This document shows, in pieces, positions 21,621 through 35,158 of a stretch of DNA of 64,000 nt. The notes under the pieces are model-generated. The model saw only the letters and a list, made by a program, of their open reading frames with translations, was not told the DNA's origin and did no database searches. Numbering within the stretch: position 1 is the stretch's first letter; each line of letters begins with the position of its first letter. This stretch comes from Cryptomeria japonica (lineage: Eukaryota > Streptophyta > Pinopsida > Cupressales > Cupressaceae), in assembly GCF_030272615.1 (NCBI RefSeq), contig NC_081411.1:180752977-180816976 (forward strand). The letters are read 5' to 3'. A program made the translations under genes and the position numbers.

Positions 21621-24600
21621 TACCTCTAAAATTCAGAGGAAAGTTGCTAATTTAATTAGCAATTTCTCCAACTGTTTGTTTCATATTTGTCTCTATTAAT
21701 AGGGTATAGAGGGTTTTATTTTATCTTTCAAAAGGGACAAATCTATATGCAAATAATATCAACACAATTGACATCAAAGATAAAATATGCAATAGTATAT
21801 TCATGAAGACACATTTTGACATCCAACCATGAACTTATAAAACTAAGATACAACACAAAATTATAATAATTCAACTCATCACTTTATTAAAAACAACAAA
21901 CATAGGTTGAAGTCTATGATAACACACTGTCACCTCATCTACAACGCCATCAACCCTGCATGAAGAGCCTAGCTACTTGGAAGGCAATGGTATAATGGAA
22001 ATAGTGGTGCAACTTGATACATATATGCATTTGTAATAGTGAATTCAATGACCTACTATCAAGATATGGCAGTGAAACATATTAAGAAATTTTCTACGCT
22101 AATTCATCTATTTCAATGAACAAGGCTTTGGTAAAGTACATTAAACTCAAGGATTTTCTCGAAAATAGGTTCATCTTTCTCTGTTTACCCATATTCAACA
22201 CCCATCCTGTAAACATAACTTAACACACACAGATACAAAAAGAAGTATGTACTTTCTTAACTAAGACAAATAGTCAAACACACATATGCAAGAGGAGAAA
22301 TGCACTATTATACAAGAAAGCCATAAATTACATGTTTAAGTTGAACTTTAATTAAAAAAATTCACAAATCATCATGTTTCTAATGCCATGATAGCTAAAA
22401 TTTATATCGCATTGAGCACACATTAATAATACAAAACTCATCATTTAAAAGATTATGCATACATTAACAAAAGAAGGTATATTACATATATGTATTAATA
22501 ATCATAATTTGTATATATGTGTATACATTCTAAAGCTAAAGTAATAATTATTGATATCTAAATTGTAAATAAGCCAACATCATAGACATATATAAAGAAT
22601 TTCACAAATAGAATAAATATAAACATGAACATACTTAGGACAATATTATCTCAATGCTCTACAATATTTCATCATTTGGAGGTCATTGATCGTTATTGAT
22701 TACTAGTTAGAGTGTTATTAGCATAAGTATATTTTGTTTCCCATCTAACTTCAGATCCAAATGGCTCATTAATAAGATAAACCATGCATAAACCTTGGTT
22801 TAATACCTAACTCAAATAGTTTTCCCTAAGGTAAAACTCTTCTTAAAAAGGGAAGATCACACATCTATGTATATTAATATCTTGTAATTATCTATTATAT
22901 ACCCATTTATAATTGATACTAAGTCCATTAAAGAAGAAAGAACTTTTAATATAAATGATATCATTTAAATATGTGACAACGAAATGTGATAATAATATCA
23001 AACTATATTAACATAGATTGAGAATTAGTTACATTGTCTACTTAATTGATAACAACTATTGCAATTAATCCTATGAACTTAAACCCACAACCTTATAAAT
23101 GAATAGTAGAAAAATATTTGGACAATACTCTACCATATACATAAGCAATATTCTATAACAACTTCTCCTAATTATGTTGATTACTATATATATATAAACT
23201 GGTGGAGACATCTATTCTTCATATAAATTAGTTTTTGATCAAAAACATAAAATGTGCAAATCACAATGGATTTTTAAACCATTTATATTGGTTCAATCCT
23301 CTTAATCTGCCAATTTAAAGCTGTTTTACAACAAAAGATCTGCTAAAAAACAAACTGTGTTATGCGGATTTATGTTTTTGATCAAGCGTTGTTTTGTATG
23401 AAAAATAACCATTGCCAAAACGAACACACTTAAATTGATAACTAATTAATATTTTAGTCGCTAATTAAACATAAACCCCAAAATAGCTATTTAATGTGTA
23501 TTTTATCCCAAGTTCTACACTATCAAATGATAGAATATTCTAAACTTAGAAAGGAAAATACAAACTATAATGTCGTGTTGTTCATTGTAGAATATGCGCA
23601 AAAAGTTCCAAGCAAGAAAAATGGGAATAAGATAAGGTACTTGGTGGTGACATTGTGCCGTCAGTGATGGCCTTGGAATTGGCCTAAGAATAAGAACTGA
23701 AGGGCCACATGTGGAATAATTTCAAGCAACTGTTCAAAATGCTTTTACTTGATTGTACAGGCAACAGAAGTTATATAATATCGCTCTTCTCCACTAAATG
23801 AAATGCTAGTCTCCTCATGTTTATTCTTATATGCAGAGGATCATCTCAAGATGAGGTAATAAGGGATTAAGTTACAATAGGAAAGAAATCCATAAGGTAA
23901 AGCCTTCAGACAAGGATAAAGGCAAAAATAGATCGAATGAGAATACATTAGGAAGCCCAAAAGTGCGGTCTCATGGAATGGAAGATTGCAACAAAATATT
24001 ACGGATTTGATATAAAAAGGATAGAGAAACCTACTTGCAGTTTTCAACCAAATTTATGCTTAGGGAAATGTTACCAATTTGGTCTTTAATACCTTCATAT
24101 GTCGAGCTTATTTCCTTCTTTCTCTATTGGCCTTCCTTTCACCCCCTTCACGAAAAGGTATGAACGATACCTCGTGGTTTCAGACTTTCTGCATTCTTGA
24201 TACTAGCTCATTGTGGACTCGATATGAGGGAAATGGTGTATTCATACCCTGCTGATGGAGGAGGCCCTCTCCTTATTATTCTTTTTTCTCTCCGGTATAT
24301 GGAATCCTCTACTTGTGGATGATCCTCAGACTAGATGTTGATATAGGAATGCTTTCTTCTCCCTTGAAGGAAAACATTCATGCATGCGTGGTGAAAATGC
24401 TCTGTTCAATACGTTTTCAGTTGTGTGTTCTTTCCAATGAATCCCTCCTCTATCAACATGCTAGGATGAGTATGATAATTTACTATATTTATTCTTTAAC
24501 TAGTCGCTGCTCTAAAGTAGGGTGTGTGGGGAGGAAAATGACCTGTGGCAAGCGTTAAACTACATAAAGGAGGAATAGTGCTATTTTAAACATAGTCGAT

Positions 24601-25502
24601 ACAATATGTTTTGAAATCGATTAATGAGAAATTGAAATGGAAGCATCAAACCATTAATCAAGTCCATTTTAGCATGTGAAACGATGGTAGCAATAGCTAA
24701 TAAGGGCAGGAAGAATATGCTCAGCGAGTATACTATACAGGAAATCATTATGATACCCCTTATGTGGACTTAAATACATACTAAGTTGATGCCAAACTTT
24801 GGTTTTATGGGCTTTTATAAACACATAGTCAATTTTGTAAAAGGAAATGTTTGGTTTCAAAAGGGACCAGCCTTCCTGGCCAACCAAGCTGTGGAATTTT
24901 GTTCAATAAAGCATGAGCATGTCAAACAGTGATAAAGGAAATAACATTTGATTGAAGGTATATAAAGCATACGTTATAAGATAAGGTTGTTTTCTCAAAC
25001 AAATCAGCTTCCATAATCATTTTGGCTTAATATTCATATAAACATTAACATTAAGCATTCATTTCTTAAGCATGTGCATATGAAATATGTAATCAAATAA
25101 CAATATTCATATCAGAGAGAATTGACATATTTTCCATCACTTTAGTTGAAAAATATAAATGTGAATATATAGTTGCAAACATGGTATGCAAGTTTAATTT
25201 TATTTTCATATTAATTAAAATATTACAACTCATGTATGTAAGCATCATCAAACACTCAAAAATATACATTATATCATTCAAAAATGTAATTGCTACATGA
25301 AATTAAGTGGTGTGTGTTAGTTTTGACACTCAGTTACACATCAAAATACGGAAACAAAAATTGATTCAAGTGAAATCAATTTATTTATTTGTACAAGAAT
25401 TTTATATCTTGTTATATTTGGTAAAGTTTGGCAAGAGATTTTGAGCAATCCTATAAATTTGCAAACTCTGCAAAATCTATATACATTTATTTTCAATTTA
25501 CA
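21621..25502. other. Gene-poor AT-rich stretch upstream of copia A
   Basis: About 3.9 kb, very AT-rich from 22200 to 23500. There are no frames beyond about 80 residues, no domains, and no LTR matching the copia A 3' LTR just before its gag. I see nothing else to annotate. Confidence 0.5.
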
Positions 25503-28500
25503 ATGCAGTCCATTGTTTCATTGATTGGGGAAATATTAACCGGAAAAGATACTTGGTTGGAATGGCATAGAAAAGTGGAAAATACATTAATTATTAATGA
25601 TTTATGGTATAAAATATGTGATGGAGATACCAACCTATAGAACCAATAGATGTTAAAGAAAAAGAAATTTGGAATTATAAAAATTCAGAAGTCTTGGCTT
25701 TGATAAGAGATTCAGTTAATGGAGATGTATATCGTCATATACAAGGATGCAAATTTGCTTGGGAAGCCTTTGACAATTTAAAAAATTTATTTGATTCTCA
25801 TTCAGAATTAGAATTTATTCAGTTACAATTAAAATTGTTCAATCTTGAATTAAAAAATGGTGATGTCATGAGTTTGGCTTCTGAAATTAGAGCCATAAAA
25901 CAAGATGTTAATGCTACTGGTGGGAAAGTTGATATTTATCTCACTGCTTTTATTAAGGTACTCCTTCCATCACATTCTCCTTATCTAGAGTACCTTCAAG
26001 CAAGTAACCAATTGAAAACCATTACTTTTGATTTATTGGTTGAAAAGTTGGCTAAATGTGAAAAAGCTTTTGGAAGGAAAATAGATAATACTAATGAAAA
26101 TGTTTGTTTTGCTCACCAAGAAAAACCTCTAAATAAGAGCTCTTCAAGAGGAGGTTATAATGATAGAGGCAAAGGTAGAAGTCAATGGAGGAAAAATGAT
26201 AATCAAAATGATAGGAAACATTTATATTGTAAAAGATGTGGTAGAAAAGGAAGTCATGAAGCACATGAATGCAAGTTGTCATGGGATAAGATAGAAAGTT
26301 TTAAAGAAAATACTTTTGAGAAAAAAGATTAAAAAAAAGTTTATAATGATGATAAACATTCAGATGATAAAATTCTAGGAGCAGCCCAATTTGCTTGTGA
26401 TAGTGATGGTGATCAATATGTGCTTTCTATTTTTGACTTTGCATCTAATTCCTCATGGTATGATTCTTGGATCTTAGATACTGGAGCCACACAACATATG
26501 ACATTTCGACATGATTACTTTGAGGAATTTCATGAAAGTGCATATGGTCCAATTTATTTAGCTGATAAATCAAGTCTCAAACCTATTGGAAAAGGAACTA
26601 TTCGATTTAAGTTGCCTAATCTTCCAGACTTTGTGCTTCGTGATGTATTGTTTATTCCTCAATTGCAACATAATTTGTTATCACTAGTATTGATTCGACA
26701 ACAAGGCTACTCTATTCTATTAAAAGATGGGCAAGTTGTTGTTAGAAAACAATCAAATAATCAAATTGTATTCATTGGATGTGAGGATGGGAGATTATTA
26801 AAACTAAATGGCACTTCTTTTTCTAAAAATTTTGCATATCTTACTGAAGAAGGTAGTCTATCTCCTATTCTTTTATGGCATGCAAGACTTGGGCATATTG
26901 GTTATGATAACATTCATATCTTGCAAAAGCATGGTGTTGATGGCTTACCTGTTTTGCCTAAAACAATTGAAAAATGTGAAGCATGTATTCTTGCCAAGCA
27001 ACATATAAATTCTTTTCCTCGCTCCACTTGGAGAGCACAAAGAAAATTGCAGCTTATTCATTCTGATTTATGTGGGCCTTTACCAATAAATTTAGTGGGA
27101 GGATCTAAGTATTTCATGTTGTTTATTGATGATTACAGTCGCATGACTTGGATTTATTTCTTGCAGCAAAAATCAGAAGCTTTTGAAATTTTTAAAAGGT
27201 TTCATGTTATGATTGAAAAACAAGTTCAATCTCAAATTGATACTCTTCGAATAGATAATGGTGGAGAATTTACTTCTCTAGTTTTTAAGGACTATCTACA
27301 TCAAAATGGGATCCAACATCATCTTATTGTTCCAGGTACTCCTCAACAAAATGGTGTTGTTGAATGAATGAATAGAACTATCATGACTATGGTTTGTGCA
27401 ATGTTATATTTTAAAGGTATCAAATTACATTTTTGGGCTGAAGCAACAAGAACTGTAGTTTATCTTCATAATAGATCTCCATCATCTACATTGCACCAAT
27501 CTATTCCATATGAAGTGTGGTTTGAATATCCTCCTTCTGTTTGACATCTTTGCATTTTTGGTTCCACTTGCTATGCTTTAATTCCCAAGGACAAAAGAAG
27601 TAAGTTACAGCATCACAGTATTAAGTGTATTTTTCTTGGTTATTCAAAATCTTCCAAAGAATATCGGTTGTATGATGAAGTCAACAAAACTTTCTTTATT
27701 ACATGTGATGTTGTATTTGTTGAAACCTCCAACATTGCTGAAAATGATGAATGTAAATTCCAACAGCTTGATACAATTACAAATTTGTCTCCTTTGATAG
27801 AAAACTCTTGTGAGATTCCACATATAGAATCTATATCTCCAAGTGATCTAATTCACGTTGCTCCATCAATAAATGACCAAGAAGAAGCCCATCATGATGA
27901 GCTTGAACTCTCTGAACTATTAACCACTAATACAACATCTACTAATGAAATGGTCACATCTTTTGTGCAACCAAAGTCTTCTCATAAGTGGGCAAAACAA
28001 GTCCAACAAACATTGAAAGATTTAAGACCTGATGAAATAGGTAAAATAGGTACAAGAAGCTCTTACAAAGCAAGGCTCCAAGCTCAAACCAATAGTGCAG
28101 ATAACTTGGAGGCCATTGGTGAACTCAATCTCATAATTGACTCTGAACCATCATCCTATAATGAAGCCAAAAATATTACAGTATGGAGGAAAGCTATGCA
28201 AGATGAGTATGATGCTCTTTTGAAAAATGGCACATGGCAGTTGGTTGATCCTCCACTTGGTTGTAAACCTATTGGCTACAAGTGGATTTTCAGGAATAAA
28301 TATAAAGCAGATGGTACACTTGACAAACACAAAGCCCGACTTGTTGCCAAAGGTTATGCTCAAAAGGAGGGGATAGATTATGATGAAACCTTTGCACCTA
28401 CAACAAAATGGACCACCATTCATGCTTTGTTGGCCCTTGCAGCTCAATATGGGTGGAAAATTCACCAAACGGATGTTAAAACAACATTCTTAAATGGTGA

Positions 28501-29677
28501 TCTCAAAGAATCAATTTATATGACTCAACCAAATGGGTATGCAGTCAATGAAAAAGAACATTAGGTATGCAAGCTTGTCAAATCATTATATGGTTTGAAA
28601 CAAGCTCCTCAAGCCTGGTATGAAAAACTTACTGAGTATCTCTTAAAGTTGAATTTCCAGCATTTTGACTTTGATGATGCCACACTTTTTGTTAAAAAAC
28701 TTGATAAGATTATTGTCTATCTTATTGTTTATGTGGATGATTTATTTATCACTGGTCCTGATGAGAATAATATTCAAAATGTGAAAGAACAACTAAAGCA
28801 AGGTTTTGATATGACTGATTTGGGCCATCTTCATTACTATTTGGGTATTGAGGTAACTCAAACACCTCATTTTATTTTTTTCACCCAACAAAAATATATT
28901 GGTGAACTTTTGCATAAGTTTGGCATGGCTGATTGTAAACCCCTTAGTACTCCTATGGAGAAAAATCTTAAGATCTCTTCAGATGACCCTTCAGCATTGG
29001 TTGATGCAACTATCTATAGGAAACTTGTTGGTAGTTTGATTTATGCTACAACTACCCGTCCAGATATTTCTTTTGTTGTTGGAGTTCTTTCAAGGTTTAT
29101 GCAACAACCTAGAGAAACTCATTAGTTAGCTGCCAAGCGTATTCTTCTCTATTTGCAAGGTACTCAACACTATGGGCTCAAATACTCCAAGACAAACCAA
29201 TTTTCTTTGGTTGGCTATTCCGATTCTGATTATGGAGGTGATTCTACAGATGGAAAATCTACATCCGGGTATTTAATGTATCTTGGATCTTCTCTCATCT
29301 CTTGGAGATCTAAAAAGCAATCTGTTCCAGCTACCTCTTCTTCTGAAGCTGAATATATGGCCGCCTTTGAAGCAACTCAGAAAATCTTATGGTTTCAAAG
29401 AATTCTTGAAGACTTGCAGACACCACAGATTCCATCAACTCCACTCTTCATTGACAATCAATCTACCATCAAAATGGCTAAAAATCCAGTATTTCATGAT
29501 CGCACCAAGCACATCAATACAAAGTTTCATTTGATTCAGCATTATGTGAAAGATGGCACCATATACCTTAAATATTGCCCCACTGCAGATCAACCAGCAA
29601 ATATTCTTACCAAGGCTTTGGGCAGAGAAAAGTTTGAGAAGTTCAGAGAAATGCTCGGCTTAACCCCTTCAGTTTAA
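25503..29677 (+). pseudogene. Copia A gag-pol polyprotein (one frameshift, several stops)
   Basis: Starts at ATG 25503. Gag has the UBN2-type region, a frameshift near 25633, and a zinc knuckle at about 26226-26272 with one extra residue (CKRCGRKGSHEAHEC, so C-x2-C-x5-H-x4-C). Protease has DTGA at about 26480. The pre-integrase HHCC lies near 26875-27000, and the integrase core Asp residues near 27065 and 27257. RT spans 28190-29110 with YVDD intact near 28731, and RNase H 29200-29500. From 25634 onward a single frame holds, broken by TAA 26330-26332, TGA 27365-27367, TGA 27542-27544, TAG 28562-28564 and TAG 29123-29125. It ends at TAA 29675-29677, next to the polypurine tract. It would have supplied all reverse-transcription and integration functions. 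Confidence 0.92.
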
Positions 29678-29685
29678 GAGGGGGA

Positions 29686-29896
29686 TGTTAATATCTCTTC
29701 ACAGGTTTAGTTCTCTTCACGGGTTTAGTTTTATTTAGATTAATTTTTCATTAGTTTATTTATTAGGTTTTTTCTATTTTGGCAATTTTGTATAACAGTT
29801 TACAACTGTTTTTGCCTCCTCTTTATATCTGCTTGTTTATTTTATTTTGAATGTACAGTTTTTTTTATTAGAATACAAATTATATTTAGATTTCCA
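29686..29896 (+). repeat. 3' LTR of copia A, about 211 bp
   Basis: TGTTAATATCTCTTCAC follows the polypurine tract. It contains a duplicated TCTTCAC(A/G)GGTTTAGTT phrase near its start and a TATA-like CTTTATATCTG at about 29820. It ends at a CA near 29896 (TTTCCA); the end is uncertain because TTCCATTC is repeated there. Confidence 0.65.
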
Positions 29897-30352
29897 TTCT
29901 TTCCATTCTTTTTTCTATTTGCTGCTAACAGAGATTCCAGATTGTTATTTTCTGTTAGGCTAACAAACTCCTCAAGCTTGGGATAGTCACATACGAATAA
30001 TCTTTCTATATCAAGGTTGCTAGACACTCTCTTCAGATTTTGACATCTATTCAATAGAAAAGTCTTGAGCTTCCCAGAGCCATTGAACGTGATGCTTTGG
30101 AGAGTGTTCATGCCCTCAAGATGCAACTTAAGCTCAAGCTGCCAACGCTCAGAAATTTTCAGTTCTACAAGATTATTGAGATGAGATATTTCTGACACAC
30201 TTTGTAGTTCTATACAAGCATCCAAGTGAAGAATCTTCAGAGTCGCTGGCAAAGTTAGTTTGTGCAGCTTCCTACACCTGAATATCCCAATCTTCTCTAG
30301 GCAAGTTAAACGTGCAAAACAAGTTAGCTCCTAAAGCTCCGGACAATCGGAT
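29897..30352 (-). pseudogene. LRR pseudogene, segment 3 (3' end)
   Basis: Continues segment 2 in frame when copia B and one CGGAT copy are removed: the ISDCPEL motif spans the junction, followed by one TAG. Four to five LRR units are visible down to about 29960. The C-terminal text then becomes Lys/Asn-rich and runs into the copia A LTR on the minus strand, so the true stop codon is lost or unclear. Confidence 0.75.
30348..30352. repeat. Target-site duplication of copia B, left (CGGAT)
   Basis: Matches 35461-35465 exactly. Five bases is the usual copia duplication length. Confidence 0.92.
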
Positions 30353-30654
30353 TGAAGCGGGTAGAGGCATTAATGAGACAAATTGTTTGTTATGTAAGTG
30401 TACTACTGTACATACACCAAACACATAATTTTTATTGCTTGTAGAAATGGGTTACATCGTTTCTATTTATAGAGATTTGTAGAATGATCAAGAATTACTA
30501 CCATAGGATCTTTCTAGATTTTTCATTCTTCTTTGTTGGTCATCCTTTCTGGACTCTTCTATCTTAGACTTGTCTGTTCATCATTGTTTCTAGACTAGGC
30601 ATTAATTGTAGGTTGGTGGTGGTAACTGGTAGAAATTACTAGACTATTCTAACA
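30353..30654 (-). repeat. 3' LTR of copia B (302 bp)
   Basis: Same length as its partner at 35159-35460. Where the two differ, this copy mostly has T or A where the partner has C or G. Confidence 0.93.
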
Positions 30655-30662
30655 CCCCCCCC
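30655..30662 (-). other. Polypurine tract of copia B (eight G on the minus strand)
   Basis: AATTAGGGGGGGG then the LTR TGTTAG. The first G is also the last base of the pol stop codon TAG (30664-30662). Confidence 0.85.
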
Positions 30663-33600
30663 TAATTTCTACTAATTACTTTGTTATTTACAATATTCAA
30701 CTTTTCTCTTAAATATTCAAATTGTTCTTGTGCTAATACCTTTGTGAATATGTCTGCCAATTGTTCTTTAGATCTACAATACTTCAAGTTGATTTCTCTT
30801 TTATTAACCAATTCTTGGATGAAGTGGTACCTCATGTCAATGTGTTTGCTTCTTTTGTGAAAGACATGATTTTTTCATAGTGTAATTGCTGACTTATTAT
30901 CACAGTAGATTGTTGTTGACTCTTTTTTATCATGCTTTAAGTCCATCAAGATCCTTTGCATCCATACTACTTGACATGCTGCTAATGTTCTTGCTACATA
31001 TTCTGCTTCTGCGGATGAAATAGTCACTATAGGTTGTTTCTTTGATGCCCATGCAACAACTCTTGTTCCAAGATGAAATGCATAACCTGAAGTGCTCTTT
31101 CGATCATCAATGCTCCCTGCAAAATCGCTATATGTATATCCTGTCTATTCAAAATTATTTGTTGTGGAGTACAATATCCCATAGTCTATTGTCCCTGCAA
31201 TATACCTCAATATTTTCTTCCAACTTCCCAATGTGAATTCTTAGGTGTATCCATAAATCTAGATATCAAACTGACTCCATACATTATATCTGGCCTAGTT
31301 GCAGTGAGATACATCAAGCTTCCAACAAGTCTTCTAAATATGGTTGAATCAATTTTGTACTCTTTATCTTCTTTGCTAAGCTTTGTCCCTATTGCTATAG
31401 GAGTAGATGCTAGTTTGCAATTTATCATTCTAAAATTCTTCAATACATCATTTGCATATTTTGTTCGACAAATGAAAATCTCTTTATTATTTTGTATAAC
31501 TTCAATTCCAAGAAAATATCTCATTAATCCCAAATTTGTCATCTAAAATTCCTTTTTCATTTATATTTTAAACTCATCAGTAAATAAACTTCTAGTAAAG
31601 ATCAAATCATCAACATATAAACAAACAATTAGAATTTGACCTTGTTTGTTATCCTTTGTGTATAGTGTAGGCTCACTGCTGCTTCTATTGAATCCATTAT
31701 TCATCATGTATGTATCAATCCGACTATACCATGCTCAAGGTGCTTTCTTTAGTCCATAGAGTGCCTTTTCCAACCTGTATACCTTATCTTCGTGCCCATT
31801 TTTCTCATATCCTGGTAGTTGTTGTACATAAACTTCTTCTTCTAGAAAACCATTTAAGAAAGCTGATTTGACATCCATTTGGTAAACCTTCAACTTGTTG
31901 TGAGCTGCTATAGCTAATACCATTTTAACTGTATCAAGTTTTGCAAAGGGTGCAAATGTTTCATTATAATCTACTCCATATTGTTGTGTAAATCCCTTGG
32001 CTACTAACCTTGCCTTGTGTTTTTCAATATCTCCATTTGCATTAAATTTGGTTTTGTAAACCCATTTTACTCCTATGCATTGTTTTCCCTTTGGAAAATC
32101 TACTAATTCCCATGTGTCATTCTATTCTATTGATTCTATTTCTTCATTCATTGCTTTAACCCAACATTCTTCTTTAATTGCATCTTCAAAATATGTAGGA
32201 TCATGAGCAAATAAAGAAAAGTTTGATTGCAAATCTATTCCATCTCCTTGATCATAAATTTCTTGTAGAATTCTAGTTTTCTTACTTCTATTCCTTGATC
32301 TTAATGATGCAAGTGTAGGATTAGAGTCATTACTTACTTGTGAGTTAGGAGAGGAATGACTTGAAGATTCATCTTGTTCAAGATCCCTTGTTGAGTTTTC
32401 ACCTTGTGGATTGCTTGATGAAGTTCCTTCTTGTTCATGCAATTGATCTTGTTCTTTTCCTTCCTCTTCATCATAAGGTATTGCTATAGTACATATGATC
32501 GCTTTGTCTATACTTCCATCCTAGACTTCTTCTTATTTAAAAACAACATCTCTACTAATTATAACCTTCCTAGTGATGGGATTAAACAACTTATATGCTT
32601 TGGATTGTTCACAATAGCTAATAAAGATGCATTTCTCACCTCTATCATCTAGCTTACTTCTTATTTCCTTAGGTACGTGTACAAATGCAACACATCCAAA
32701 AATTCTAAAATAAGATATAGAATGGGACTTACAACTCCATGCTTGTTGTGGAACCTTGTCTTTCACACTTTTTGTTGGACTTCTGTTTAAGATATATACT
32801 GCACAAGCTACTGCTTCAGCCCATTATTCATTTGGTAAGTTCTTTCCCTTCAACATACTCCTTGCCATTTCCATTATTGTTCTATTCTTTCTTTCTACAA
32901 CACCATTCTATTGAGGTGTGTAACTTGTAGTGAATTGTTTCTTTATTCCATGATACTTGCAATAATCTAAGAACTCATTTGATTTGTATTATCTCCCTCT
33001 ATCTGATCTCAATACCTTGATGGGTAGACCACTTTTCTTCTCAACCAATGCTCTAAACTCTTTGAATTTTCCAAATGCTTCTAATTTGTACTTAAAGAAA
33101 TAAACCCATATTTTTCTACTAAATCATCAATAAAAGTTAGAAAATAAATGCTCTCCCCTAATGATGGTGTTTGCATTGAACCACATATATCTGTATGTAC
33201 AATCTCTAAAGGTTTCCATGCTCTATATGACATCCCTTTTGGAAATTTATCTCTATGCTGTTTAGCCAAAATACAACTATTACATGAATTTAGTGGCTCT
33301 TTAATTAGGGGTAATCCTTTTACCATTTTCTTTTGCTGTAATAAAGATAATCCTTTGAAGTGAAGATGACCATACCTCAAGTGCCATACCCATGCTTGAT
33401 CCAAACAAGTTGCATTGAAATTCACTTCGGCTTCTCCAACCTTTTCACTATTCATTCGAAGTGGGTACATCCTATTCCTTGTCATTTCAATCCTTGCAAT
33501 TATCATGTTACTAGAAGATTTATCAAATATAGTGCATACATCATTCTCAAAGATAACCTTATAACCTTTTTGAACAAATTGACCAACACTCATGAGATTG

Positions 33601-34817
33601 TGTTTCAAACCCGGTACATAATAAACATCAGGAATAGTCCTCTTACCAAAATTTGTCATCACATTGATTGTACCTTTTCCCATTACTTCCACTGTGTCAT
33701 TGTTACCTAATTTCACTTCTGATTTAATTGAGCTATCCAAGTAATCAAATAAATCTCTATTTCCTGTCATGTGATTGCTACACCCGCTATCTAAAAACCA
33801 AGAATCACTTGGACTTTCTTGTGCTCTATGACATGTAATGAACAATGTTTCTAAACTATTTTCAGAAAAAATTGCATTTTGCTTTCCTATATCAACTTGT
33901 TTCTTTCGACATTCACTAGCAAAGTGTCCATACTTTTTGCAGTAGTAACATTGAATATTGAAATTATCATACCTTTGTGATGATTGATTATTGCTACGTC
34001 CTCTTGTGTTGAAATTTTGATTTCTCCTTCCTCCTGGTTCAGGACTTCTTCTCTCCTCTCTCTGAAAATTGCCTCTTCCTCTTCCTCTACCTCTGCCAAA
34101 TGTCATATGTGACTTGAAGGCATTCTCTACTGAAGAATTACTATTCCTGTTCAACCTGTATTCATGATTATATAATGATCCAAACAACTCATCTATATAC
34201 AATTTTGACAAGTCTTTAGATTCTTCAATTGAAACCACAATAGTATCAAACTTGCTAGACAAACTTCTAAGAATCTTTTCTACAACTTTTTGATTTGTTA
34301 GCTCATCACCATTTAATCTAATTTGATTAACCACATTCATAACTTGAACTGAAAATTGTTCTATTGAATCAAATTATTTCATTTGAAGATTTTCAAAATC
34401 CCTTCTAAGTGCTTGCAACTTTGCTACTTTAACCTTACTTGTTCCTCGGTATGTTGTCTCTAATATTTCCCATGCTTTCTTAGCTGAAGTAACTCCACTA
34501 ATTTTAGCAAGAACAATATCATCCATACCTTGTTGAATAATTTGTAAGGCCCTTATGTCCTCCTTCCTATTCTCCTCAAGCTTATTCTTTTCATTTGGGT
34601 TAATGATGCTTCATTTTGTGGTTCTACAAACCCTTTCTCTACTATCTTTTCATTTGGGTTAATGATGCTTCATTTTGTGGTTCTACAAACCCTTTCTCTA
34701 CTATATCCAACAATTCTTGAAACAAAATAATGTCTTCATTCTTATTGCCCAAGTATCATAATTCTTTCCTGTAAACATTAGAATTAGAGGTTGCATATAA
34801 TTCATACCTGATGCCAT
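30662..34817 (-). pseudogene. Copia B gag-pol polyprotein (many breaks)
   Basis: Start ATG at 34817. The gag (UBN2-like) is broken by a stop near 34375 and by a 59-bp duplication. A long intact piece (34340-33081) holds an Arg/Gly-rich stretch, a zinc knuckle (CYYCKKYGHFASEC, near 33930), the protease DSGCSNHM (near 33780) and the pre-integrase domain. The frame is lost at the integrase IDD motif near 33130. RT fragments are at 32442-32122, 31923-31735 and 31542-31207, the last with the FLGIEV and RRLVGSLMYLTATRPDI blocks. The RNase H tail ends at TAG 30664-30662. The motif style resembles copia C, and the two are probably related families. It cannot encode a working polyprotein. Confidence 0.88.
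34587..34704. repeat. Exact 59-bp tandem duplication in copia B gag
   Basis: 34587-34645 and 34646-34704 are identical (CTTTTCATTTGGG ... CTCTACTAT). Fifty-nine is not a multiple of three, so it shifts the gag frame. Identity of the copies, while the LTRs differ at about 10%, means the duplication is much younger than the insertion. Confidence 0.95.
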
Positions 34818-35143
34818 GATTGTATTTCGTGTTTCAACAATTCTTCTTGAGAAATACGACTAATCTCCTCCTTGTTTGACTACGGCCTCTTTCACTCTTT
34901 CGACTCCTCAGTTGGTGAGGGCAATGCTTCCTCTAAACAACACGTTCATCTTTGGAGCAGCGAACAACAACTTCCGATACCACATGAAGGTGGGGGAAAC
35001 TTTCAAAAACCTCAATCTCTTGTTTCAACGAACTTCTGTTTCATACACTCAGCAGCATCAGCAGCTATCTTCTATAATCTGCAATAGCTCCTTTCTTCAT
35101 CACTCAGTTGTGAACACTTCTCACGGTCTACTCCTCTCACCTA

Positions 35144-35155
35144 GCTCTGATACCA
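35144..35155 (-). other. Primer binding site of copia B (TGGTATCAGAGC)
   Basis: Complement of the 3' end of plant initiator tRNA-Met, three bases after the CA end of the 5' LTR on the minus strand. Confidence 0.93.
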
Positions 35156-35158
35156 CTA

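Larger units (their letters stand above)
25503..29896 (+). mobile_element. Ty1/copia element A (5' LTR not found)
   Basis: gag-pol in one orientation with a polypurine tract (AAGAGGGGGA, 29676-29685) and a short 3' LTR from 29686. I searched the 500 bases before gag for the LTR start (TGTTAATATC) and for a TGGTATCAGAGC primer site and found neither. The 5' end is therefore deleted or too diverged. The right end abuts a minus-strand LRR pseudogene. Confidence 0.8.
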
